The position numbers were made by a program, and so were the translations under genes. The notes beneath the pieces were generated by a model. The model saw nothing but the letters and a program-made list of their open reading frames with translations, did no database searches and was not told the origin of the DNA. From Sphingomonas sp. SCN 67-18 (GTDB lineage Bacteria; Pseudomonadota; Alphaproteobacteria; Sphingomonadales; Sphingomonadaceae), in assembly GCF_001724715.1 (NCBI RefSeq), contig NZ_MEFG01000004.1, positions 1 through 64,000 of the forward strand: a stretch of DNA of 64,000 nucleotides. The letters run 5' to 3'. The stretch's first letter is position 1; the number at the start of each line of letters is the position of its first letter. Positions 1 to 7,754 of the stretch are shown piece by piece.

Positions 1-17
1 CCCTCGCTCTCGAACAG

Positions 18-47
18 GACGTCCATAACGACGTCCTTATGGACGTC
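18..47. repeat. Inverted repeat downstream of the STN gene
   Basis: Perfect 11-bp arms (GACGTCCATAA at 18-28 and TTATGGACGTC at 37-47) flank an 8-base loop that itself contains GACGTCC, so GGACGTC-like units occur three times. The hairpin lies 15 bases past the stop codon of the minus-strand STN gene, where a terminator would sit, but no T-run follows on the minus strand. It could be a terminator, a protein-binding site or a recombination scar. Confidence 0.5.
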
Positions 48-62
48 ACTTACCCACTCACA

Positions 63-344
63 TCAATCCTCGGCAGGCGGCCTCAATCGGTCGGTTACGA
101 CATTGCCGACCACCGCCGTCGACACCTTCCCTTCGACGATGACGGGTTCGTACAGGAGCTGCTGCTTGCTCTGGAGGGCGAACTCGGCCAGCGCGGTCTT
201 CATCGGCTGGGCGGGCACGTTCAGGCGCACCGTGGGCGACGCGGCGCGGACTCCCGGCTGGCCCTGAACGAAGGCGTATGCCGGCGACGACAAAGCCGAC
301 ATTGCCATGAGCGGCGCCAAACGGGCCATGATCCTGCTGCGCAT
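63..344 (-). CDS. Truncated STN-domain protein (TonB-receptor N-terminus)
   Basis: The 93-residue product has a signal peptide ending near SPAYAF, followed by an STN (secretin/TonB N-terminal short) domain fold, with VRLNVPAQPMKTALAEFALQ and LLYEPVIVEGK matching the usual pattern. In FecIR systems this domain is the periplasmic end of a receptor that signals to FecR. Here the frame stops where the last STN helix should be, and no TonB box, plug or barrel follows in any frame before the window edge. A strong ribosome site (AGGAGG, about 7 bases before the ATG) supports translation. It lies just downstream of fecI and fecR on the same strand. It may be a decayed receptor start or a stand-alone signalling peptide. 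Confidence 0.6.
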   Translation of the reverse strand: MRSRIMARLAPLMAMSALSSPAYAFVQGQPGVRAASPTVRLNVPAQPMKTALAEFALQSKQQLLYEPVIVEGKVSTAVVGNVVTDRLRPPAED

Positions 345-431
345 CGAATTCCCCTCCTGTCGTGTCGCCCGCGCGGCGACCTCAGCCGGAAAGACGCAAC
401 CCTGAAGAAAACCCGAATCGAAAATTTAAAA

Positions 432-1457
432 TCACTGGCGGCGAGCGAGAACGATCCTTGAATCCGTCCGTTCGACGACTTTCACCGGAAAGGACATGGA
501 CAGCGCCTCAACGAAGGTTTCCAACTCTCCTGTTCGAAAGGCGCCACTGATCTTGCGCGTCTTCAGGTCGTCCCCATTCAATATGATGTCCTGTTCGGAA
601 TATCGATTCATCTCGCGAACGGCATCGGCCAGCGCATCATTGTCGAAGATGATGAGTCCTTCCGTCCAACTGGTGAGCCGGATGAGATTGGGGTCATGCG
701 TCACCATCACTCCCGCCGCTGACGCCACGAGCACGTCATTGGGCCTTAGCTTCGCTATCCGTTCGGCCCTGTCGGCCGGTCTGGCCACGGTCACCTGACC
801 TTCGATCAGAGCGACCTTGATCGATCCGGTGTCGAGACGAACGTCGAACGTCGTCCCCTGCGCCGTGACGAGCCGGTCGCCAGCCACGACCTTGAACGGT
901 CTTGTCTGCCCCTTTGCGACATCGAAAAGCGCCTCTCCCCGATCGAGGATCACGGTGCGCGTGCGGTCGTCATAGGCTGTACGCAGCCGACTCCCGGTGT
1001 TCAGGGTGACATGCGATCCGTCACTGAGCGAAACTTCAAGGCGCTGGCCAGCCCCCGTCTCATACACCCGGGACTGGGCCTGGGCTCCCGCACCCCACGG
1101 CAGCCATGGCAATGCCCCATCCCGCATGGCGAACAGCCCGATGCCCACGCAGAACAACATCGCCACGGCAGCGGAAAAAGCAGGCCAGCGGCTCCGCTCC
1201 CTGGGTTCGGCGACGACCAGTCGCGCGAGGGTTTCGTGGCGCAACGCGAGCATCTCAACAGAATCCGCGCTTGCCCGTACCATTTCGTGCGCTCGCTCGA
1301 TCTCGGCAAAAGCTTCTGCATGGTGCGGATCGGCATCACGCCATCGGCGGAAAGCCGCCACATCACCTGCAGCCGGGTTATCCGACATCCGCTGAAACCA
1401 AAGCGCAGCCTGTTCGAGGATCGGGTCAGGCGAATGCAAGGCACTGCTGTCATTCAT
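432..1457 (-). CDS. FecR-family anti-sigma factor
   Basis: The 341-residue inner-membrane regulator passes a signal from an outer-membrane receptor to its cognate ECF sigma factor. The N-terminus carries a DUF4880-like region (ALWFQRMSDNPAAGDVAAF). One membrane segment follows (about FSAAVAMLFCVGIGLFAM). The periplasmic FecR domain contains GSHVTLNTGSRLR and DRGEALFDVAKG, and the C-terminus is a DUF4974/STN-like domain (LADAVREMNRYSEQDIILN). The ATG at 1457 (MNDSSALH) was chosen over an upstream in-frame start because it overlaps the end of fecI by 8 bases in the usual coupled arrangement. The natural receptor partner is not in view; only the truncated STN protein follows. Confidence 0.9.
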   Translation of the reverse strand: MNDSSALHSPDPILEQAALWFQRMSDNPAAGDVAAFRRWRDADPHHAEAFAEIERAHEMVRASADSVEMLALRHETLARLVVAEPRERSRWPAFSAAVAMLFCVGIGLFAMRDGALPWLPWGAGAQAQSRVYETGAGQRLEVSLSDGSHVTLNTGSRLRTAYDDRTRTVILDRGEALFDVAKGQTRPFKVVAGDRLVTAQGTTFDVRLDTGSIKVALIEGQVTVARPADRAERIAKLRPNDVLVASAAGVMVTHDPNLIRLTSWTEGLIIFDNDALADAVREMNRYSEQDIILNGDDLKTRKISGAFRTGELETFVEALSMSFPVKVVERTDSRIVLARRQ

Positions 1458-1998
1458 CGCGATACTCCCGCAGCGCGGCGGCGACATGAGCGAGCGCCTT
1501 GGCATAATGCATTTCGACGGATCGGGTCGACAATCTCATCGATTCGGCGACGATCGACGTCTTCTGTTCCTCGAATACCCGCAAGATAAACACGTCCCTT
1601 GTCCGCTCCGGCAATGCTCTGAGCGCTTCCTGCAGGACCGCCAGCGCCTCGCGCCCCACATAGATGCGCTCCGGGGAAAAATCCGTCCCGTCATGCTTGC
1701 CGAGGTCGAAGGCGACATGGGCGTCGCGATGCCGGGCCTGATCACGACGCGCCTGATCGCGCAGAGCATTTGCGGCCGTGGTGAACAGATAATTTTCGGG
1801 TTTGTCGATCGACGACAGGTTTCCCGTCCTGGACAGCCGAAGCAGCACCTCCTGAACCAGATCCGGCACGTCGCTGCGGTTTCGCACCCGCCGGAGGAAG
1901 TAACGCTTGAGCGGCTCAGCATAGTGGCGGGCGAGTTCTTCCAGGCGCGCGCCCGAGCCGTCCTTCGCCCGATCGATCGAACGCCGCGACGAGGTCAT
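1450..1998 (-). CDS. FecI-type ECF sigma factor
   Basis: This 182-residue RNA polymerase sigma factor belongs to the ECF/FecI group. Region 2 is visible as LKRYFLRRVRNRSDVPDLVQEVLLRL. Region 4 is LPERTRDVFILRVFEEQKTSIVAESMRLSTRSVEMHYAKAL, where the last part is the helix-turn-helix reading the -35 element. It is the first gene of a minus-strand unit with fecR and the STN gene, and probably drives transcription of a TonB-dependent receptor lying beyond the left edge. About 410 bases separate it from the divergent phosphoribosyltransferase gene. Confidence 0.92.
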   Translation of the reverse strand: MTSSRRSIDRAKDGSGARLEELARHYAEPLKRYFLRRVRNRSDVPDLVQEVLLRLSRTGNLSSIDKPENYLFTTAANALRDQARRDQARHRDAHVAFDLGKHDGTDFSPERIYVGREALAVLQEALRALPERTRDVFILRVFEEQKTSIVAESMRLSTRSVEMHYAKALAHVAAALREYRDE

Positions 1999-2408
1999 AT
2001 CAGCCTCTGTTCCTGCGCGGTCGCCTGCCCGACATGCCGCTTCCGTCTCCCCTCCAGACCATATGCCGCATGCATAGACGCACGGCGGAACGGAATCCGC
2101 AAATCATCCGTCGGCTTTCCATGGCACGCTCATGCGCCATAGCCTCGCCGCATCGTTGCAGCGGGCCAGCATAAGACAGGCGTGGGATTTCCAGCCGCCC
2201 CCCTGCCCTTCGCGATGACCCGCGCGCAGCCGGGCCGCGCTCGTCGCGCTCGCCATCAAACAGTCCGATGCGGCAGACATCTCACAGGCCGAACGGCATA
2301 GACGCCGGCCATTTCGCTATAGCCCGCCCGCCCTTGATAAGGCAGGAACGCCACTGGGTTTGGCGATCCGGCCGTCCCTGCTCTGCATATCGAGGAACTG
2401 GGCATCAC
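1999..2408. other. Intergenic region between fecI and the PRTase gene
   Basis: About 410 bases between divergent genes with no convincing coding frame on either strand. It must hold the fecI promoter (minus) and the phosphoribosyltransferase promoter (plus), but I see no clear -35/-10 pair. The only recognisable site is the ribosome-binding sequence GAGGAAC at 2392-2398 in front of the downstream GTG start. Confidence 0.5.
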
Positions 2409-3005
2409 GTGACCGACCTGAAACTCTATCTTTCTGCGGACCAGCTGCTCGAGGATTCATTCCGCCTCGCCAATCTGATCTTCGATTCCGGCTTTCGTCC
2501 CTCGCATATCGTCGGGTTGTGGCGCGGGGGGGCGCCGGTGGGCATCGCGATCCAGGAACTGTTCGAATATCGCGGCATCGAAACCGACCATATCTCGATC
2601 CGGACATCGTCCTATTCAGGCATCGACCAGACGGAGCCGGAAGTCCGCGTTTACGGCCTCAGCTACCTCATCGACACGCTCAACCCCGACGATGCGCTGC
2701 TCGTGGTGGACGATGTGTTCGATTCAGGCCGATCGATCCGCGCATTCCTGCATGAGCTGCGGGCGCGGTGCAGGAACAACATGCCAGCCACGGTGAAGGT
2801 GGCGACAGTCTATTACAAGCCGGCGCGCAACGTCACCGACCTGAAGCCGGACTATTATGTCCACGAAACCGGCCAGTGGCTGATATTCCCGCACGAGATA
2901 AACGGGCTTAGCGAAGCCGAAATCCGCACGCACAAGCGCGGGGCGGCGCTGATCCTTCGCGATGCGCCCGAAGGTGCGCCGGACGCCCGGTTCAAGCTGG
3001 GCTGA
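2409..3005 (+). CDS. Purine phosphoribosyltransferase (HPRT/XPRT-like)
   Basis: The 198-residue type I phosphoribosyltransferase would convert a purine base plus PRPP to the nucleotide. The PRPP-binding loop is clear near residues 97-110 (LLVVDDVFDSGRSI), and an earlier LWRGGAPVGI segment matches the pyrophosphate loop. The GTG at 2409 was selected because GAGGAAC lies 10 bases upstream; an upstream extension has no family resemblance. The neighbours on the other strand are an adenosine-deaminase-like enzyme and an NCS2-type permease, so the block reads as uptake, deamination and phosphoribosylation of purines. Hypoxanthine, xanthine or guanine specificity cannot be told from the sequence. 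Confidence 0.85.
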   Translation: MTDLKLYLSADQLLEDSFRLANLIFDSGFRPSHIVGLWRGGAPVGIAIQELFEYRGIETDHISIRTSSYSGIDQTEPEVRVYGLSYLIDTLNPDDALLVVDDVFDSGRSIRAFLHELRARCRNNMPATVKVATVYYKPARNVTDLKPDYYVHETGQWLIFPHEINGLSEAEIRTHKRGAALILRDAPEGAPDARFKLG

Positions 3006-4104
3006 GGCGGGCTGCGGCCGCGTCGAAGGCCAGTTGGAACGCCTTGCCCCAGCCGAGCTTCTGCTCGGCGGTCGCCCAGCTTGCCTTGATGCCGTTCTGC
3101 ATCATCGCGCGTAGATCCGCGATGTCGAAACCGAGGTGGGAATACATTAATTCCCACGCCCCGGCCGGCGTGACGTGGTGGAGCGTCGGATCGTCCGTAT
3201 TGGGGTGGAGGCTGAGGCCCAGCTGCGCCATCCGCCTTATCGGATGATCGAGCGCCCAGCGTTCCGGCGGCAATGTGCGCAGGTAAAAGCTGTTGGTGGG
3301 CACGACGGTGAAGACAAGCGCGCGCGCCGCATATTCGCGCGCCAATGCGGGATTGTCGACGATGGTATAGCCATGATCGACCCGATCGACGCCCAGCCGC
3401 TCAACCGCGGTTTCCACATTGGTCCACGGCATGCCGAACTCACCGGCATGGGCGGTGGCCCGCAGCCCGTGGCGCCGCGCCAGCGCATAGGCTTCGATGA
3501 ATCCTTCCGGCGGATGGTCGTTCTCGCGATAGTCGATGCCGATGCCGGGCACGGCCGGATGGCGGTGGGCGAGCATCGCCTCGACCATCGCGATCGCGGC
3601 CTCACCCCCCGCCTCGCGGTCTATGCTGGGGATCAGCAGCGCGGAGATGCCGTGATCGCGCCGCGCGCGGTCGATGCCCGCAACGATTGCATCCTGGATC
3701 GCGGCATAGGGCAGGCCGCCGTCGCGCACCGTCGCAGTCGGATTCCAGAAAAATTCGGCGTGCCGCACATTTTCCGCGGCGGCATCCTCCAGATATTCAT
3801 AGGCGATCCGCTCGAACACCTCCGGCTCCAGCAGCATGTGCCGCTCCAGCGTGCGCAGGACGTGGAGGACCCCGACCGGCTTCGCGCCGCGCGTGTAGAA
3901 CCCGTTTATCTGTTCGCGCGTGATCGGCGCGCGGGCGCGCTCCGCCAGCGCGGCAAACGTCTCCTGCCGGATGGCGCCGAGCAGATGGCAGTGCAGCTCC
4001 ACCTTCGGCATGGCGTGGAAGAACGCCCGGTGCGCGGCGCTCACCGGACGCGCGAGCGGACTGGCGGGAACATTGCCGAGCCGGGGGACGGGAACGCCCG
4101 GCAT
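2992..4104 (-). CDS. Adenosine/adenine deaminase family protein
   Basis: This 370-residue metal-dependent hydrolase of the adenosine deaminase family removes the 6-amino group of adenosine or adenine. Visible zinc and catalytic motifs, in order, are VELHCHLLG (HxH, residues 38 and 40), TAHAGE, VDHGYT and HPNTDDPTLH. The start overlaps the stop of the upstream permease by one base (TGATG), indicating one transcript. The 3' end overlaps the convergent phosphoribosyltransferase gene by 14 bases. Adenosine and adenine deaminases of this family are hard to separate by eye, and related proteins act on other amino-substituted rings. Confidence 0.85.
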   Translation of the reverse strand: MPGVPVPRLGNVPASPLARPVSAAHRAFFHAMPKVELHCHLLGAIRQETFAALAERARAPITREQINGFYTRGAKPVGVLHVLRTLERHMLLEPEVFERIAYEYLEDAAAENVRHAEFFWNPTATVRDGGLPYAAIQDAIVAGIDRARRDHGISALLIPSIDREAGGEAAIAMVEAMLAHRHPAVPGIGIDYRENDHPPEGFIEAYALARRHGLRATAHAGEFGMPWTNVETAVERLGVDRVDHGYTIVDNPALAREYAARALVFTVVPTNSFYLRTLPPERWALDHPIRRMAQLGLSLHPNTDDPTLHHVTPAGAWELMYSHLGFDIADLRAMMQNGIKASWATAEQKLGWGKAFQLAFDAAAARLSPA

Positions 4105-5426
4105 CAGTGGACGGCCGAGGCCATGTAGAAATAATAGCCCAGCGGCACGGCAAGCACGAGCAGGCCGATGGGGAGCTGACGGATCCTGCCGGCGAGAACC
4201 TGCACGATCACATAGGTGAGCAGCCCGCCCGCGATACCCGTGCCGAAGCTGTTCGAGATCAGCGTCAGCAGCACCATCGCCATGGGCGGGAACATGTCGA
4301 TCGCGTCGCCATCGTGCATCTGCCGCAGCGAGCCGAACATCGATATGCCGATCAGGATCAGCGCCGGCGCGGTCGCCTGCGGCGGGATCGCCATCGCCAA
4401 GGGCAGCAGGGCCAGCGTGGCGAGGAAGCAGAGCGCCGCGAATATCGGGGTCAGCCCGGTCCTGCCGCCCGCCTCCACGCCGGCGGCGGATTCCACCAGC
4501 GCGGTGGCGGCCGGAATGCCGATCAGCGGCCCGAAGGTCGCCGCGAGAGAATCGACCAGAAAGGGCCGCTCGATACCGGGAAGATTGCCTTCCGCGTCGG
4601 TCAGCCCGGCCTTGGCGCCCACGGCGAGCGTGGTGCCAAGGGTGGAAAAAAACTCGGCGGCGAAAAAGGCGAACATGTAGGGCAAGGCGGCGAGCGACAG
4701 CACGGCCATCGGGTCCAGCTCCATCGCCACCGGAGCCATGCTGTGCGGCAGCGACACCGCGCCGGTCAATTGGGTCAGCCCATAGGGCACGCCCCCTATG
4801 GCCGCCGCGGCAATGCCGAACAGGATGGCCCCGGGCACGCGCCGCGCCTGCAGCGCAACGGTCACGCCAAGCCCGATCAGCGCGACGATGGGTCCGGGCT
4901 GAGACCAGTCGCCAAGCGCCAGGGAGCTGGACTTCACATTGACCGCCACCATGCCGGCATCGCGGCAGCCGAGCATGGCGATGAACACGCCGATCGACGC
5001 GCCCAGCCCCAGCTTGATCTGCGGCGGGATCATCTTCACCACCAGTTCCCGCGCGCCGGTGAGCGTCAGGACCAGAAACGCAATGCCCGAGGCGCTGGCT
5101 ATGCCCAACCCCACCTGCCAGGGCACGCCATCGACCTGCGCCAGCGTCACGCCGACGATCGCGGATCCGCCGATGCCGGGGCCGACGATGAACGGCAGGT
5201 TGGCATACCACCCCATCGTCACGCTGCCGATGGCGAGCACCAGGATCGCGGCCGTGGTGACCGCGCCGCGATCCATCCCGCCGCTCGCCAGCAGGGCGGG
5301 GATGACGACGATCAGATAGGCGGCCGCCAGAAATGTGGTCAGTCCGGCCATCGCCTCGCGCGGCACTGTGGTGCCCCGCGCCGTGAGCGCGAAACGCCGC
5401 TCGACCAGATCGGCAAGCGCGCTCAT
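4104..5426 (-). CDS. NCS2/AzgA-type nucleobase permease
   Basis: This 440-residue inner-membrane transporter has about 12-14 hydrophobic segments and resembles the AzgA branch (adenine/hypoxanthine/guanine permeases) of NCS2. The N-terminal EAMAGLTTFLAAAYLIVV stretch, the NLPFIVGPGIGG loop and FFSTLGTTLAVGAKAGL are the recognisable family elements. The start MSALADLVERRFAL (ATG at 5426) aligns with the usual short cytoplasmic N-terminus; upstream sequence in frame is not membrane-protein-like. It is co-transcribed with the deaminase gene and diverges from a LysR gene that probably controls it. Proton-coupled import of a purine base is the likely role. Confidence 0.85.
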   Translation of the reverse strand: MSALADLVERRFALTARGTTVPREAMAGLTTFLAAAYLIVVIPALLASGGMDRGAVTTAAILVLAIGSVTMGWYANLPFIVGPGIGGSAIVGVTLAQVDGVPWQVGLGIASASGIAFLVLTLTGARELVVKMIPPQIKLGLGASIGVFIAMLGCRDAGMVAVNVKSSSLALGDWSQPGPIVALIGLGVTVALQARRVPGAILFGIAAAAIGGVPYGLTQLTGAVSLPHSMAPVAMELDPMAVLSLAALPYMFAFFAAEFFSTLGTTLAVGAKAGLTDAEGNLPGIERPFLVDSLAATFGPLIGIPAATALVESAAGVEAGGRTGLTPIFAALCFLATLALLPLAMAIPPQATAPALILIGISMFGSLRQMHDGDAIDMFPPMAMVLLTLISNSFGTGIAGGLLTYVIVQVLAGRIRQLPIGLLVLAVPLGYYFYMASAVH

Positions 5427-5619
5427 CGCCGGCCCCGCCGCGCGATAAGCGTTGCAGGCGCGGGAAGGGTTATCGAAGCAGATGCCGACCGGCGAACCAT
5501 GGCCACCCCCAACAGGCTTCGGCTCCATTTCGCGCTTTGGCGCCACGAGCCGCATCCGTCCCCGGCCTGTGCAAGCACCCCGGGACCATCCGAACGCTAG
5601 ACAAGAGTTTTAGTAAGAG

Positions 5620-5630
5620 GAATGACATTC
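5620..5630. promoter_or_regulatory. Small palindrome, possible LysR site
   Basis: GAATG-A-CATTC is a short perfect palindrome in the 255-base divergent intergenic region between the permease and the LysR gene. Its position suits a LysR-type operator controlling the permease/deaminase transcript and the regulator itself. The site is short, so a chance match is possible. Confidence 0.3.
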
Positions 5631-5681
5631 ATTCTATCCGGCTATAGGATTTACTTATGAAATCCATGTTGTGAGCCTGTC

Positions 5682-6614
5682 TTGACCGCACCCCGATCCA
5701 GCCCCGACCATCGCCTGAAGGGCCTGTCGCTGCGGCAGTTGCGCTGCTTCGTCGCGGTTGCGCGGCTCGGCAGTTTCAGCGCCGCCGCCCGGCACCTCGC
5801 CGTATCGCAGCCGGCGCTCAGCGCGACGATCCGCCAGATCGAGCAGCAATTCGGCTTCGATCTGTTCCATCGTACCACGCACATGGTGGCGCTCAGCGAT
5901 CAGGGCCGGTCGATACTGCCCCTTGCCGAACGACTTCTGATCGCCGCCGACCATGCGTTTGACGATATGCGTGCGGCGGTGACGCACCAGCGCCTCGCCA
6001 TCCGCATCGGCGCGATCCCTTCGGCCCTGCCGATGGTTGCCCGCGCCATCGCACCGCTCGCGAAGTCCGATCCCGACATCGACCTGCATGTGGCCGATGG
6101 CCGCAATGACGAACTCATCGCCGGACTGGGCGTTGGGCGCTTCGACCTGATCGTCGGCATCGGCCCCGCACCCACCGATGCCTTCGCCGCGCGCACGATC
6201 ATGGAAGACGACATGGTGCTGCTCGCGCCCGACGATCACCCGCTCGCCCGGACGGGCCGGCAGCCATGGCGGGCGCTGGCCGGCCATGCGCTGGCGCACT
6301 TCAACGGCGGCAGCATCGGCACGCTGGCGGAAGCAGCCCTGACCGCGCATGGATTGAAGGCAAGCAAGCGCTTCCGGCTCGATCATGCGGCGTCATTATA
6401 TGCGGTGGTGGAAAGCGGGATGGCGCTTGGCATCATGTCCCGGCTCTACGCCTCCGCCCCGCACCCACATTCCCGGATACGGCTGGTGGCGCTGATCGAA
6501 CCGACTGTCACCCGGCCGATCGCCGTCCTGCACAGGCGGCATCTAAGCACGGAGCATCCCCGCGCGCTGCATGTCGTGGAAACACTGCTTCAGGCCGGCC
6601 GCCGGACAGGCTAA
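5682..6614 (+). CDS. LysR-family transcriptional regulator
   Basis: The 310-residue regulator has an N-terminal winged helix-turn-helix (LSLRQLRCFVAVARLGSFSA with ARHLAVSQPALSATIRQIE) and a C-terminal periplasmic-binding-like co-inducer domain (from about IRIGAIPSALPMVA). The reading frame is closed by a stop at 5658, so the start is the TTG at 5682, or a later codon. It is transcribed away from the permease/adenosine deaminase pair and is its most likely regulator, responding perhaps to a purine metabolite. The effector is not deducible. Confidence 0.88.
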   Translation: MTAPRSSPDHRLKGLSLRQLRCFVAVARLGSFSAAARHLAVSQPALSATIRQIEQQFGFDLFHRTTHMVALSDQGRSILPLAERLLIAADHAFDDMRAAVTHQRLAIRIGAIPSALPMVARAIAPLAKSDPDIDLHVADGRNDELIAGLGVGRFDLIVGIGPAPTDAFAARTIMEDDMVLLAPDDHPLARTGRQPWRALAGHALAHFNGGSIGTLAEAALTAHGLKASKRFRLDHAASLYAVVESGMALGIMSRLYASAPHPHSRIRLVALIEPTVTRPIAVLHRRHLSTEHPRALHVVETLLQAGRRTG

Positions 6615-6970
6615 ACCGCCGAAGGCCGGGCGCGGGGCGGACCGGCACGGGTGCCGATGCGGCCCCCATGCCCGCCCGTCGACCCGGCGACGCCCGGAAC
6701 ACCGGCCTCAGCACGCCTCGGAAGAGGAGGACGCGCGCATCCACGGGGCGCCATAATGGATGGCGACGGCAACCTCCCCGTTTTCGAGCAGAAGCCTCAG
6801 GACACGACGCAGCGCAAAGGACACGCGAAAATCGCGGGACATATGACATCTCCGATATGAAAACCGGCGGACATTTCCTGCCGGGCAGCCATGATATAGG
6901 GCCGGGCGCACGAATAGTGGCGCCGATTTTGCCTGGCTCGACGCATAATTTATGCGTTATATTACCGATC
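6615..6970. other. Intergenic region upstream of the Lrp gene
   Basis: About 355 bases between the LysR stop and the Lrp-type start. I find no supportable gene. The only clear element is the palindrome at 6941-6957 next to the Lrp start. Confidence 0.5.
6941..6957. promoter_or_regulatory. Palindromic operator before the Lrp gene
   Basis: ACGCATA-ATT-TATGCGT is a perfect 7-bp inverted repeat with a 3-base spacer, ending 13 bases before the Lrp-family start codon. Short AT-centred palindromes of this size are typical Lrp/AsnC binding sites, and its position suggests autoregulation. Confidence 0.55.
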
Positions 6971-7465
6971 ATGCGCAAAATGATCGAACTCGACAGTTTC
7001 GACCGGCGGCTGATCGCAGAAGTCCGCCGCGACAACCAGCAACCCGCGCGGGAGTTGGCCGGGAAGGTCGGCCTGTCCGTTTCCGCCGTGCAAAGGCGGC
7101 TGCGGCGGCTGCGGGACGAAAAGATCATCGTCGCGGATATCGCGATCCTCGATCCCGCCCTCACCGGATCGGCGCTGACCATGCATGTGCTGGTCAGGAT
7201 GAAACATGCCGGCCACCACGCCATGGACGCCTTCGCCCGCGAGATTGTCCATCAGCGCGAAGTGACCGGCGCCTGGGACGTGACGGGCGACGAGGATTAT
7301 GTGCTGAAGGTACAGGTCGCCTCCATGGCCGAATACGACGCCTTCACGCGGCGCGTGCTCGCCGAGGAAAAGGGCGTGATATCGTTCAAGACGCTGATCA
7401 CCGTCCGCACCATCGTCGCCGACGACCCATCCCGGCAACCGCTGCTGGACGCTGCGGATATATAG
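6971..7465 (+). CDS. Lrp/AsnC-family transcriptional regulator
   Basis: The 164-residue regulator has an N-terminal helix-turn-helix (LDSFDRRLIAEVRRDNQQPARELAGKVGLSVSAVQRRLRRL, read in two segments) and a C-terminal RAM ligand-binding domain (TGAWDVTGDEDYVLKVQV). The ATG at 6971 gives the usual Lrp N-terminal spacing and lies just after a palindromic operator. It precedes a TonB-dependent receptor gene on the same strand, which it may control. Lrp proteins of this class usually sense an amino acid; which one is not evident. Confidence 0.9.
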   Translation: MRKMIELDSFDRRLIAEVRRDNQQPARELAGKVGLSVSAVQRRLRRLRDEKIIVADIAILDPALTGSALTMHVLVRMKHAGHHAMDAFAREIVHQREVTGAWDVTGDEDYVLKVQVASMAEYDAFTRRVLAEEKGVISFKTLITVRTIVADDPSRQPLLDAADI

Positions 7466-7754
7466 GCAGGCTGCAGCGCCTCGCTCCCTGCCGGCGACGA
7501 GGCGCAACCGCGCGATCATGCGGCACAAAAGACGCGCGCCGGATGGTTTTTGCCGCCGAACGCACCATTAGTTGTGTCAGATACGAAGTCAGTTTGTGAA
7601 TGGCGGCATTTCTTGAATGCGGCGGAAAAGGAAGCATCGTCCCGGACCCGAATAGAGGTCGAACGTTTGTCGGAGGCGGGAGATGAGTTCTTCGAAATGC
7701 TGGATCTCCAGCCCATTCGAGCCGAACCACCCCGTAAGCGAGAGGGGAAAGATC

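Noticed and set aside
18-47. CRISPR-like or insertion-sequence end at the left edge
   Set aside because: Three short GGACGTC-type units without regular spacers do not form a CRISPR array, and no transposase or target duplication is visible.
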